From Mucilaginibacter sp. (GTDB lineage Bacteria > Bacteroidota > Bacteroidia > Sphingobacteriales > Sphingobacteriaceae): a DNA stretch of 48,493 nt. Shown here piece after piece: positions 7,366 to 16,567 of the stretch. Each line of letters begins with the position of its first letter. Within the stretch, counting starts at the first letter, position 1. A program made the position numbers and the translations under genes. Under the pieces are notes generated by a model, which made no database searches, was not told the DNA's origin, and saw only the letters and a list, made by a program, of their open reading frames with translations. The stretch lies in the NCBI RefSeq assembly GCF_028288105.1, contig NZ_JAQBOI010000069.1, positions 1 to 48,493 of the forward strand, written 5' to 3'.

Positions 7366-9627
7366 ATGAAAAATTTGTCAAAATATCTTAAACACTGGTA
7401 TTACTTTTTAATAAGTATCCTATTCTTTATCGGCTTAGCTGTATTGTATATAATGTATGCTACGCCCGTTTACAAGGTAACTGCAACTATATTAATTCAG
7501 GATGATAAAAAAGGCGATGGGTTGCTTAAACAAACTGCTTTTAGTGATCTGAATATGTTTCATACAGTTAAAAATGTTGATAATGAGATCCAACTGTTAA
7601 AGTCATATAACTTATTAGAAAGAGTTTTTAAGCAATTGTCATTAGATAGCCGTTATTATACCGATGGGACGTTTAGAGAAAAAGAAATATACGGACGCGA
7701 CGTGCCGGTTAAAGTAGCTATAAGTAAACTATATAATGGAGCTTACGACACTGAACCAAAAATTGTTATTTTAGATGATAGTACATTTACATACATTGCA
7801 GATAAAGGCGAAAGAGCGGTAACATACAGCTTCGGCCAACTGATCCGCGAACCACAATATGAGTGCAGGGTATTAAAAACCTCAACTTTTAAACTAACCA
7901 ATAAACCAATTTATTTTAAGTTTAATAATTTAAAATCAATGGCCCGGGCATATGCCAATGGCAGGTTGGAAATAGCACCGGTAATAAAAGATGCGAATAC
8001 TATTTCTTTAGGTGTAAATGATGCAATATCTCAACGGGGGATAGATATACTTAATACACTAATAACAGCCTATAATCAAAATAATGTAGAAAGCAAAAGT
8101 AAGCTTGCCCTGGCCACAATCCAATTTATTGATGATCGTATTAAGTATTTAGGTAAAGATTTGTCTGCAGTAGAACAGAATGTTGCCCAATACAAACAAA
8201 ATAATATGGTTACAGATGTAAATGCCGATGCCCAGGTTAATTTGCACAGAGCCGATGATTATAGTTCCGAATTAGGGAAGATAGACCTTCAGTTAAAAAT
8301 GCTTGATGCTACTGAATCTTACTTTGATCAATCAGTAAACCAATCTACTTTAGTTCCTAGCACATTGGCCATTCAGGATGGAACGTTGTCAGCGCTTATT
8401 AATAGATATAATAGCCTACAGCTCGATTATCAGAATTTATTGGGTGTAAATGAACCAAATAACCCACTGGTAATTAATGCAAAACAGCAATTAATTAACC
8501 TAAAACAAAGCATACAGGAAAACCTGCGGAATATTAAAAAAGGCTTGCAGCTAAGCTATAATAATTTGGCCTCAAATACTGCCCGGTTTGAATCAAAGGT
8601 TAAAACAGTGCCTACAATTGAGCGGGAATTATTACAGCGTAACAGGCAGCAGGATGTTAAAGAAAGTTTGTTTGCTTACCTGGTGCAAAAACGCGAAGAA
8701 ACGGCGCTTTCATTAACTGCAGCACAAACAGATGCACAGGTAATAAACAGCCCAAATACAGGCGATGGCCCAGATAGCCCGAAAAAGCCGCTGATACTCC
8801 TATACTCCTTTATTTTAGGACTAATAGTCCCTGCTTTTATCATACAGGGTAAAGATCATTTAAATAAGAAAGTACAGCACGTAAGCGAATTAAAACTTTT
8901 GCCAAGTGTACGCATATTGGGAGAGCTAAGCCATTCTAAAGATAAAATGAGTTTGGTAGTGAAGAAAGGTAGTCGTACAAATATATCTGAGCTGTTTAAA
9001 TACATCAGGGTAAATTTAAACTGTGATGCTACAAATGGCGCCAGCAGAGTGCTGATGGTAACTTCAAGCATGCAAGGGGAAGGTAAAACCTTTGTTAGCT
9101 TAAATCTTGGTGCAACATTAGCCCTTACAGATAAAAATGTTGTGCTCCTTGAGTTTGATTTGAGGAAGCCAGACTTATTAAAAAGATTGAAAATAGACAG
9201 CCAGCCCGGAATAACAGACTATTTAAGTTCAGAGGATACAAATTTGTCTGATATTATTACTCCATCAGGAGTAGCAGCCAACTTGTGGGTAATTGGAAGT
9301 GGGAAACTGCCGCAAGATCCGTCAGAAGAATTGCTTAATCCTAAGTTAGACCAGCTTTTTGAAGCGCTGAAAAAGAAGTTTGATTATATCATTATAGATA
9401 CGTCGCCGGTTGGCCTTGTTGCTGATGCCTTTAGTTTTGAGAGGCATGTAGACGCTACGCTTTACGTGGTGAGATATAATTATACCAATAAGATGTACTT
9501 GAATACTATTGAAGACATTTTTAAAAATAGTAAGCTCACCAACCCCATGATTGTTTTAAACGATGCACGGCCCGAAAATTTAGAAAATTACGGATATGCA
9601 AGTACTGATTACGTTTATTCAGAATAA
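7366..9627 (+). CDS. wzc: Wzc-like chain-length determinant / BY-kinase
   Basis: A 753-residue inner-membrane polysaccharide co-polymerase fused to a bacterial tyrosine kinase. There is one membrane helix near residues 13-33, a Wzz-type periplasmic domain with coiled coil, and a GNVR-like stretch before a second helix (about 475-495). The cytoplasmic kinase has Walker A SSMQGEGKT (about 567-575), Walker A' EFDLRKP (about 596) and Walker B DYIIIDTSP (about 673). The last 13 residues hold four tyrosines, a short version of the usual autophosphorylation cluster. It should control polymer length and export with Wza. No partner tyrosine phosphatase is seen nearby. Confidence 0.94.
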   Translation: MKNLSKYLKHWYYFLISILFFIGLAVLYIMYATPVYKVTATILIQDDKKGDGLLKQTAFSDLNMFHTVKNVDNEIQLLKSYNLLERVFKQLSLDSRYYTDGTFREKEIYGRDVPVKVAISKLYNGAYDTEPKIVILDDSTFTYIADKGERAVTYSFGQLIREPQYECRVLKTSTFKLTNKPIYFKFNNLKSMARAYANGRLEIAPVIKDANTISLGVNDAISQRGIDILNTLITAYNQNNVESKSKLALATIQFIDDRIKYLGKDLSAVEQNVAQYKQNNMVTDVNADAQVNLHRADDYSSELGKIDLQLKMLDATESYFDQSVNQSTLVPSTLAIQDGTLSALINRYNSLQLDYQNLLGVNEPNNPLVINAKQQLINLKQSIQENLRNIKKGLQLSYNNLASNTARFESKVKTVPTIERELLQRNRQQDVKESLFAYLVQKREETALSLTAAQTDAQVINSPNTGDGPDSPKKPLILLYSFILGLIVPAFIIQGKDHLNKKVQHVSELKLLPSVRILGELSHSKDKMSLVVKKGSRTNISELFKYIRVNLNCDATNGASRVLMVTSSMQGEGKTFVSLNLGATLALTDKNVVLLEFDLRKPDLLKRLKIDSQPGITDYLSSEDTNLSDIITPSGVAANLWVIGSGKLPQDPSEELLNPKLDQLFEALKKKFDYIIIDTSPVGLVADAFSFERHVDATLYVVRYNYTNKMYLNTIEDIFKNSKLTNPMIVLNDARPENLENYGYASTDYVYSE

Positions 9628-9949
9628 TATTATTCAGGATAATATATTGTAAAGAATGTCCCTTTGATGGCCAGAGTAAAACTGGCCTGTTATTGCCACT
9701 ACACCAAAGAATAAGCCGATCCTAAAACAGAAAGCCTGGTAATTAATATCCCCGCTTACTGTGTACCCGCAAAAAGAAGGCTTTTGACCTTCAAAAAAGG
9801 TAAGAAGGCATCTTTAGCCTTCAAAAAAAAATAAAAGTTGGCTAATCGGTATGTAACCGAGATGGCGAAGCCATACACCACCATTATACCTAAACTAAAA
9901 AAACAATTTTTTAGTATCCGTCCAAGAATTTTCTTAAACAAAAAATATT
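9628..9949 (+). promoter_or_regulatory. Structured leader before the UpxY antiterminator gene
   Basis: About 320 bases without a convincing gene. The hairpin GGCCAG/CTGGCC (9669-9687) has no T-run. Two related hairpin units follow in tandem: GAAGG/CCTTC (9776-9792) and GAAGGC/GCCTTC (9804-9822), each followed by an A-rich tract. The minus-strand reading of the second unit has a T-run. The position before a NusG paralogue suggests a pausing or recruitment leader, which is inference. Confidence 0.45.
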
Positions 9950-10474
9950 ATGGAATTGGTTTACATCACAAAAAAAAACTTATCAAGGCGCTGGTTGGTC
10001 ATCTATACACGCCCGAGATGGGAGAAAAAAGTAAGTCAGCTATTAGAAACACAGGGTATAATATCTTATTGCCCGGTAAGAAAGATAGAGAATCAATGGG
10101 CTGATCGAAAGAAAATAGTGGAGATCCCGCTATTTGCCTCTTATGTATTTACAAAGGTAAACGCCCTTGAAGAAAGCAAAGTAAGGCAAACCCTGGGTGT
10201 TATAAATTTTATATACTATCAGGGCAAACCGGCAGAAGTTCAGGATAAAGTGATTGAAGATATTCGTCACTTCTTAAGTATTTGCCCGGATATGGAGGTT
10301 GTTAGCCTTAATAACCTATCTGTTGGGGATAAAGTTCGGATAAAAAATGGCGCCTTTAATAACCACGAAGGTGAGATAATACAAATTCAAGGTAAGCATG
10401 TACTAATGATGCTGGATAACCTTGGTTGTTATTTAGTAGCCAGGGTACCGGTTAATAATATCATTATCGCTTAA
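9950..10474 (+). CDS. UpxY/RfaH-type transcription antiterminator (NusG paralogue)
   Basis: A 174-residue specialised NusG. The NGN domain opens with RWLVIYTRPRWEKKV and continues with IPLFASYVFTKV. A KOW segment (VGDKVRIKNGAFNNHEGEI, about residues 125-143) follows. In Bacteroides, UpxY proteins sit at the start of capsule operons and let RNA polymerase read through long loci. Here the gene is third, after wza and wzc and a 320-base leader, and just 10 bases before the dehydrogenase gene. It probably serves the downstream 20 kb of biosynthesis genes. Confidence 0.92.
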   Translation: MELVYITKKNLSRRWLVIYTRPRWEKKVSQLLETQGIISYCPVRKIENQWADRKKIVEIPLFASYVFTKVNALEESKVRQTLGVINFIYYQGKPAEVQDKVIEDIRHFLSICPDMEVVSLNNLSVGDKVRIKNGAFNNHEGEIIQIQGKHVLMMLDNLGCYLVARVPVNNIIIA

Positions 10475-10484
10475 CTAAACTTTT

Positions 10485-11786
10485 ATGAATAATCAGATTA
10501 TTGATAACCCTAAAATAGCAATTATAGGATTGGGGTATGTTGGCCTTCCATTAGCTGTAGAATTTGCAAAACAATATAAAGTTTTTGGGATGGACACCAG
10601 CGCAATGCGGATAAATGATCTTAAAGATTACTGCGACCGTACATTAGAAATTACTCGTGAAGAATTGCAGGATGTAATCACTTTTGACTGTACCACCACA
10701 AGGGGTTTATATCTTACCACCCAAATGGAACAGACAAGAAGCTGTTCTGTATTTATAATAACAGTACCAACACCAGTTGATAAGAACAACCGCCCTGATT
10801 TAACTCCGCTTTTTAGAGCGAGTGGCATGGTTGGCAAAATGTTAAAAAAAGGTGATATAGTTATTTATGAGTCAACAGTATATCCCGGGGTAACAGAGCA
10901 AGAATGTGTGCCTGTGCTTGAAAAACACTCCGGATTAAAATTTAATATTGATTTTTTTGCAGGATACTCCCCTGAGCGTATCAATCCAGGCGATAAAGAA
11001 CATACTGTTTCCCTTATCAAAAAGGTTACATCGGGATCTACCGAAGAAACCGCTGAACGTGTGGACAGTTTATACAGATCTATTATTAAAGCAGGAACCC
11101 ACAAGGCCTCATCTATAAAAGTGGCTGAAGCTGCAAAAGTAATTGAAAATGCTCAGCGGGACATAAATATTGCCTTTGTGAATGAATTAGCCAAGATTTT
11201 TAACAGGCTAAATATTAGTACAAGCGAAGTTTTGGCAGCTGCCGGTACTAAATGGAATTTCTTACAATTTAAACCAGGCTTAGTAGGAGGCCACTGTATA
11301 GGAGTAGATCCTTATTACCTGGCACAAAAAGCACAAGAGGTTGGATACCACCCCGAAATAATTTTAGCCGGCAGAAGATTAAATGATGGCATGGGCAGTT
11401 ACGTAGCTGATGAGTTGATAAAATTTATGCTGCTTAAGGGGATACAGGTAAAAGACAGTAAAATATTGATAATGGGTTTCACTTTTAAAGAAGACTGCCC
11501 TGATACACGTAATACAAAGGTTATTGATATTGTTACCAGGCTTAAAGGTTATCAAGCCAAAGTGTTTATTCAAGACCCCTGGGTTAACGTTCAAAAAGTG
11601 CAGGACGAATACGGAATTGTGTTTGACAATAACGATGGTAAAGCTCAAAAATATGATGCTATTATTATGGCTGTTGCTCATAAAGCCTTTAAAGAAATCA
11701 ATATTAAGCCACTGCTTAAAAAGCATACCGTTGTGTATGATCTTAAGGCAACCCTGCCAGACAATGTGGTGAATTTTCGTTTGTAA
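10485..11786 (+). CDS. tviB: UDP-N-acetylglucosamine 6-dehydrogenase (TviB/WbpA family)
   Basis: A 433-residue nucleotide-sugar dehydrogenase closely resembling Vi-antigen TviB over its length. The NAD fold motif is GLGYVGLP (15-22). The catalytic Cys271 lies in [12 protein letters not shown]. Conserved Lys218 and Asn222 are in [12 protein letters not shown]. It should oxidise UDP-GlcNAc at C6 in two steps to UDP-GlcNAcA, supplying acidic residues for the polymer. The next gene is its usual partner epimerase, 21 bases downstream. The exact substrate epimer (GlcNAc or ManNAc) is inferred from similarity and the partner. Confidence 0.92.
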   Translation: MNNQIIDNPKIAIIGLGYVGLPLAVEFAKQYKVFGMDTSAMRINDLKDYCDRTLEITREELQDVITFDCTTTRGLYLTTQMEQTRSCSVFIITVPTPVDKNNRPDLTPLFRASGMVGKMLKKGDIVIYESTVYPGVTEQECVPVLEKHSGLKFNIDFFAGYSPERINPGDKEHTVSLIKKVTSGSTEETAERVDSLYRSIIKAGTHKASSIKVAEAAKVIENAQRDINIAFVNELAKIFNRLNISTSEVLAAAGTKWNFLQFKPGLVGGHCIGVDPYYLAQKAQEVGYHPEIILAGRRLNDGMGSYVADELIKFMLLKGIQVKDSKILIMGFTFKEDCPDTRNTKVIDIVTRLKGYQAKVFIQDPWVNVQKVQDEYGIVFDNNDGKAQKYDAIIMAVAHKAFKEINIKPLLKKHTVVYDLKATLPDNVVNFRL

Positions 11787-11807
11787 CCTTTAACTTAACA
11801 AAACAAT

Positions 11808-12830
11808 ATGACCAATTACAATTTGCCTTATCACGGTGATAAGGAACTATCTAACTATTCATTTTTAGTAACAGGAGGCGCAGGGTTTATCGGAACAAAT
11901 CTGGTTGAGTACCTTTTAAAGTACGGAGCTGGTCATGTTCGTGTGCTGGATAACTTTTCGACAGGCCTTAGAGAAAATATAGACAGATTTTTCCTGCATA
12001 ATAATTTCGAACTAATAGAAGGTGACATAAGAGATTATGACACCTGTAAAATGGCTGTTAAGGGAATGGATTTTGTGTTACATCAGGCCGCTCTGGGCTC
12101 GGTACCAAGGTCAATAACAGATCCGGTAACAACTAATGAAGTTAACATCTCTGGGTTTTTAAATGTAATGCTTGCATCAAGTAAAGAAAACATAAAAAGA
12201 GTTGTTTATGCCGCTTCTTCATCAACTTATGGTGATAGTGCCGAATTACCTAAGGTTGAAGAGCGTATTGGCAAGCCATTATCGCCATATGCTATCACAA
12301 AGTACGTTAACGAACTTTATGCAAGTGTATTTGCAGATGTTTTTAATTTAGAAACTATTGGCCTGCGTTATTTTAATGTATTTGGTAAACGGCAAACACC
12401 AGAGGGCGCTTATGCTGCAGTAATTCCAAAATTTGTAAAGCAACTCATGAATTATGAAAGCCCGGTTATTAATGGCGATGGCAGCACATCCCGCGATTTT
12501 ACCTATATTGATAATGTAGTACAAATGAATATTAAAGCCGCTTTAACAGATGACTTAATAGCTGTTAACCAGGTATATAATGTGGCAGTTGGCGAACGTA
12601 CAACATTAAATGAATTAATACACCTGCTAAAAAAATATCTGACAGAAATTGATCCTCAAATTCAAAATGTACAAATTAAGTATGGGCCAGAAAGACCGGG
12701 TGATATAGCGCATTCACTTGCGAGCATAGATAAAGCAGTAAGGCTATTAGACTATCAGCCGCATTATAACATCGCACAAGGTCTTCAGGAAGCTATCCAT
12801 TGGTATGCAAGAGAACAACAGGCCTCCTGA
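11808..12830 (+). CDS. tviC: UDP-N-acetylhexosamine(uronate) 4-epimerase (TviC/WbpP family)
   Basis: A 340-residue extended SDR. The NAD-binding motif is GGAGFIG (23-29), and the catalytic Tyr161 and Lys165 are in YAITK with the serines at 137-139. Segments LHQAALGSVPRS and LRYFNVFGKRQ are typical of TviC/WbpP. It should interconvert the C4 epimers of UDP-GlcNAc(A), giving UDP-GalNAcA when paired with the preceding dehydrogenase. The flippase gene begins inside its 3' end (26-base overlap), so the genes are tightly coupled. Confidence 0.9.
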   Translation: MTNYNLPYHGDKELSNYSFLVTGGAGFIGTNLVEYLLKYGAGHVRVLDNFSTGLRENIDRFFLHNNFELIEGDIRDYDTCKMAVKGMDFVLHQAALGSVPRSITDPVTTNEVNISGFLNVMLASSKENIKRVVYAASSSTYGDSAELPKVEERIGKPLSPYAITKYVNELYASVFADVFNLETIGLRYFNVFGKRQTPEGAYAAVIPKFVKQLMNYESPVINGDGSTSRDFTYIDNVVQMNIKAALTDDLIAVNQVYNVAVGERTTLNELIHLLKKYLTEIDPQIQNVQIKYGPERPGDIAHSLASIDKAVRLLDYQPHYNIAQGLQEAIHWYAREQQAS

Positions 12831-14259
12831 CCGGCAATTACAGCGCGAAGGTGTAAATGCCTTTAAATGGGCGCTGGTTGACAAGTTCGGATCACAAGTT
12901 ATTGTGTTGATGAATACACTGGTGTTGGCCAGGCTGCTTGATCCGCATGATTTTGGACTTATCAGTGTACTTTATATCTTCATGTCCATTTCCAGTGCCT
13001 TTGTAGATAGTGGAATGGGAGGAGGATTGGTTAGGAAACAGGATCTGACCAATACAGATTGTAATACCTTTTTCTTATTTAACATTTTCACCGGGTTATT
13101 CTTTTATTGCTTACTGTTTTTCTTAGCACCGGTTATCGCCAATTTTTATCACGAACCAACGCTTATTATGCTGCTTAGAATACTGAGCATAACTGTATTG
13201 GTTAATGCAGTAAGTTTAATTCATAAAAGTTTACTGGTTAAAAATTTAAGATATAAACTGGTTACAAGAGCATCGTTCCTGGCAGCTATATTAAGTACTA
13301 TAATTGCCTTAATATTGGCTTGGAAAGGGTTTGGGGTATGGTCGTTACTAACACTGCAAGTATCTCAATCTGTATTTTACATGCTTTTATTATGGAAATT
13401 TTCTGGGTGGCTCCCAGGCCTTAAATTCTCCTGGGCGTCGTTTAAAGAACTATATGGATTTGGATTTGGTTTATTTTTAACGGCATTAGTGAACATTATA
13501 TATGCCAATATTTATCAACCGCTTATAGGTAAGTTTTTCTCTCTTGCATATTCGGGGTACTTTTACCAGGCTAAAAGGTTATATGAAGTGCCGGTATTAT
13601 CTATTTCTTCAGTAGTTGACTCTGTTACCTACCCTATATTGGTTAGATATCAAAACAATAGGGAAGAACTGGTTGAGAATTACCGGAAGATTGTACGTTT
13701 GTTATTATTTGTATCAATCCCAATTATTATAACAATAGGCTTTTTGGCCCATCCCCTGGTGTTAGTATTGCTTGGCAAAAAGTGGTTGTTCTCTGCAGAT
13801 CTGCTACAGATATTGAGTTTTTCGGGCATATTTCTTATCCTGGAAACTATTAACGGTAGCCTGATGAAAGTTGAAGGCCGCACCAAACTGATATTTAAAC
13901 TGGAAGTGCTTAAAAAAATCATTATCACCATTAACATTATTATTTTTTGTCAGTTCGGGATCAAAACACTGGTTTACGGCATAGTTATAAATTCTTTTAT
14001 ATCATTTGTGATCAATCAGTATTTCACCAGCATCAGAATCGCCAGTTATAAAAAACTATTTACCTTATTTATAATGGGTTCAATAATGGCAGTTGTGATA
14101 CTGAATCTTACAAGGGTAATACTCAATCCATATTTTGCCATATTATTGGGAGGCATAAGCGGCGTTTTAACCTATTTAACAGCAAGTTATTTATTAAAAT
14201 TTCCGGAACTAAGGTGGATCTTCATGATCATAACCAATAAAATTAAAACTGTTTCTTAG
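12805..14259 (+). CDS. wzx: Wzx-type polysaccharide flippase (MOP superfamily)
   Basis: A 484-residue membrane protein with about 12-14 hydrophobic helices, of the Polysacc_synt/WzxC type. Its N-terminus has the family pattern ALVDKFGSQVIVL...ARLLDPHDFGLISV, followed by DSGMGGGLVR. It should move undecaprenyl-PP-linked repeat units to the periplasmic face. The ATG at 12805 overlaps the epimerase gene by 26 bases; no later start would keep the amphipathic N-terminus and first helix. The Wzy candidate follows 31 bases later, consistent with Wzx/Wzy-dependent assembly. Confidence 0.92.
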   Translation: MQENNRPPDRQLQREGVNAFKWALVDKFGSQVIVLMNTLVLARLLDPHDFGLISVLYIFMSISSAFVDSGMGGGLVRKQDLTNTDCNTFFLFNIFTGLFFYCLLFFLAPVIANFYHEPTLIMLLRILSITVLVNAVSLIHKSLLVKNLRYKLVTRASFLAAILSTIIALILAWKGFGVWSLLTLQVSQSVFYMLLLWKFSGWLPGLKFSWASFKELYGFGFGLFLTALVNIIYANIYQPLIGKFFSLAYSGYFYQAKRLYEVPVLSISSVVDSVTYPILVRYQNNREELVENYRKIVRLLLFVSIPIIITIGFLAHPLVLVLLGKKWLFSADLLQILSFSGIFLILETINGSLMKVEGRTKLIFKLEVLKKIIITINIIIFCQFGIKTLVYGIVINSFISFVINQYFTSIRIASYKKLFTLFIMGSIMAVVILNLTRVILNPYFAILLGGISGVLTYLTASYLLKFPELRWIFMIITNKIKTVS

Positions 14260-14290
14260 CTATTTTTTACTGTAACATTCACTAAATAAA

Positions 14291-15484
14291 ATGATTAAAA
14301 AAGGAATAATATTGTTTTTGATACTGATGTATCAATATACATTGATGGCAGATATCTTCCTTAATTCTTATTTTAAATTGCCAACTCCGCTTTTATTTGG
14401 CGTCCCGCTGATCTTATTTTTTGCAGTGAAGAAATATTATACGGTTGAGTTTGGCTGGGAAACCTTCTTTTTTTTAGCCGCTAATTTACTTTACTATGCT
14501 GTTGGCCAGGGAGATTTTAAGCCATTTATTGTAAACAGTATTACGTTTATTGTATGCATGCTCTACTTTAAATCGTTTATTGGAGATAATAACGCCCGTT
14601 TTAAAATAGCTGTATTCTTGTTTTTTATGTTATTAGGAATATCTGTTTGCATAATGCTGGTTAACCATTTATTCCCTCAACGTGTAGATAGCTTACGAGC
14701 AACGCTATTAGGATCGCCGGTAACCCAGAGCCCTACCGGAATAAGTACAACAATATTTACTTTCGGCTATCAGTTAGCTGCATTTACCAGTTTTACTATA
14801 GTTGCTGCATTTTTATGGAAGAGAAGCATGTTTTTGCCTGTAGCTGCGTTGCTTGCCTGCCTTGTAGCAGCTTGGTATGGTATGCAAAGGTCAGCACTAA
14901 TTGCTTTCGGTATGTCTGTAATAGGGTTTACCTTATTTTATTATAAACAAAGAGCTATTCCTATATTAAGTGCAACGCTCGTTTGTGGTTTACTCTTCTT
15001 TTTATTGGTGCTTAAACCATACGCAAGTACTGGCGATAATATTTTAGATAAAACAAACCGAAATACCGAAAATGGAGAAAACAGATCAGAGCTTTTTATT
15101 GAGAATTTAAAAATATACTCGGAATATCCCTTTGGGTTAGTGTTTTATGGCAAGCAATGGAAAGACGCTATAATTGGGAGTTCTGTTTTTTCAAGCGGTA
15201 TTACATCTCACAATGCTTATTTAATGTTTTTTACTTATCTGGGGCCTTTTGTAGGTATTACTTTGCTACTTGGGTTATATTATCCGGCTTATAAAGCATT
15301 TAAATTTGCTGCATTTAATATACGAAAACCGCAACACAAGTTATTTGTGGCCCTATGTTTTTCACTATTGGCTATCTCTATCAATTCACTGTTCCATAAT
15401 GCCTGGTTAGTAAATGCAAACGGCCCCACTGTGTTTTTATATGTTGCCATTTTGCACAAGTATGATTTAAATACAGCTGTATGA
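14291..15484 (+). CDS. wzy: Wzy/O-antigen polymerase-like membrane protein
   Basis: A 397-residue protein with roughly ten hydrophobic helices and one larger soluble loop (about residues 250-315). The loop carries NRNTENGENRSELF and ends with SHNAYLMFFTYLGP, the pattern of the Wzy_C / O-antigen ligase-polymerase superfamily. It should join repeat units in the periplasm. A WaaL-type ligase role is possible, but the position between flippase and glycosyltransferase genes favours polymerase. The next gene starts within its stop (ATGA overlap). Confidence 0.85.
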   Translation: MIKKGIILFLILMYQYTLMADIFLNSYFKLPTPLLFGVPLILFFAVKKYYTVEFGWETFFFLAANLLYYAVGQGDFKPFIVNSITFIVCMLYFKSFIGDNNARFKIAVFLFFMLLGISVCIMLVNHLFPQRVDSLRATLLGSPVTQSPTGISTTIFTFGYQLAAFTSFTIVAAFLWKRSMFLPVAALLACLVAAWYGMQRSALIAFGMSVIGFTLFYYKQRAIPILSATLVCGLLFFLLVLKPYASTGDNILDKTNRNTENGENRSELFIENLKIYSEYPFGLVFYGKQWKDAIIGSSVFSSGITSHNAYLMFFTYLGPFVGITLLLGLYYPAYKAFKFAAFNIRKPQHKLFVALCFSLLAISINSLFHNAWLVNANGPTVFLYVAILHKYDLNTAV

Positions 15485-16539
15485 AAAAAAAGGTTTTTTT
15501 CATAGTTAGCTCTTTAGTTGCAGGCGGATCAGAGCGGGTTTTTTGGCTATTAAGCCAGGCTTTTGATAGGGATAAATATGATGTGAGCCTGGTTATTTTG
15601 AATGGTGTTAATCCACATCTTTCAACAAACCTGCAAATAAGGATCATTGATTTAAATACTATTAAAGCATCCCGGTCATTTTTAAAATTGTATAAGTTTA
15701 TAAAAAAGGAAAAGCCATATGCTATTTTTTGCACAGCAGCACATATAAATTTATTAGTATCCCTTGTTTCCTTTTTCGTTAATGTTCCCGTTCTAATTGC
15801 AAGAGAATCTAATATTTTCCACCAGATGTTAACCATTGGAGATCGTAGTTCAAAGATGTGGGAACTGCTGATAAATATTTTTTACAGAAGGTTTAAGGTG
15901 GTTATTTGCCAGTCAGACGAAATGCAAAAATCGTTTATCAGCAATTTTGGGATAAAAGAGAATAAACTCACCATAATTCCAAACCCGGTAATAATACCTT
16001 TAAATATTGATGAGCCTGCAGACAAGGGATCATATAAGAAAATTTTAATTGTAGCCAGGTTGGTTCCCGAAAAAGGTCATCATCGCCTGCTTGAAATTTT
16101 CTCAGAGCTTCCGCCCGATTATCAGTTAACAATTGCCGGTGACGGACCATTAATGGAAACCCTAATCGAAACCGTTAAACAGCTTAATTTGCAGGATAGG
16201 GTTTTTATGCTGGGCAGGATCCGCAACGTTACCGAGGTTATTAGTAACCATCATGTTTTTGCACTTACATCATACACTGAAGGATTCCCGAATGCTGCGC
16301 TTGAGGCGCTGGCCGTAGGTGTACCTGTAGTAGCGTTTAATGTAGGGGGGATAACTGAATTGGTTCAGCCTGGTTTTAACGGTTACATTGTTGAGCAGGA
16401 CAGCCCCCGTGTTTTTAGAAACTACCTGATCAAAGCCGCCGAACAACAATGGGATGCAAAGGCCATCCGCGATGATATTGCCCAACGATTTGCAGTAGAT
16501 AAAATTGCCAACAGATACCAGGAACTGATCAATTTCTAA
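15481..16539 (+). CDS. Glycosyltransferase family 4
   Basis: A 352-residue GT-B enzyme. The N-terminal acceptor domain opens with VFFIVSSLVAGGSERVFW. The donor domain has ILIVARLVPEKGHH and the GT4 signature EGFPNAALEALAVGVPVVA, with the EX7E glutamates. It acts on the cytoplasmic side and adds one sugar to the lipid-linked repeat. The sugar is not predictable from sequence. It overlaps the wzy stop by four bases (ATGA). Confidence 0.92.
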   Translation: MKKKVFFIVSSLVAGGSERVFWLLSQAFDRDKYDVSLVILNGVNPHLSTNLQIRIIDLNTIKASRSFLKLYKFIKKEKPYAIFCTAAHINLLVSLVSFFVNVPVLIARESNIFHQMLTIGDRSSKMWELLINIFYRRFKVVICQSDEMQKSFISNFGIKENKLTIIPNPVIIPLNIDEPADKGSYKKILIVARLVPEKGHHRLLEIFSELPPDYQLTIAGDGPLMETLIETVKQLNLQDRVFMLGRIRNVTEVISNHHVFALTSYTEGFPNAALEALAVGVPVVAFNVGGITELVQPGFNGYIVEQDSPRVFRNYLIKAAEQQWDAKAIRDDIAQRFAVDKIANRYQELINF

Positions 16540-16567
16540 TTCAGGTTATTCATTTAATTTTTAAGTA

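Noticed and set aside
9838..10104. An 88-residue ORF in another frame overlapping the UpxY gene start
   Set aside because: It overlaps the clear NGN-domain coding by 155 bases and has no family features; its first part is the leader sequence.
11379..11726. 115-residue minus-strand ORF inside the dehydrogenase gene
   Set aside because: It is antisense to the well-supported TviB-like enzyme and has no recognisable domain.
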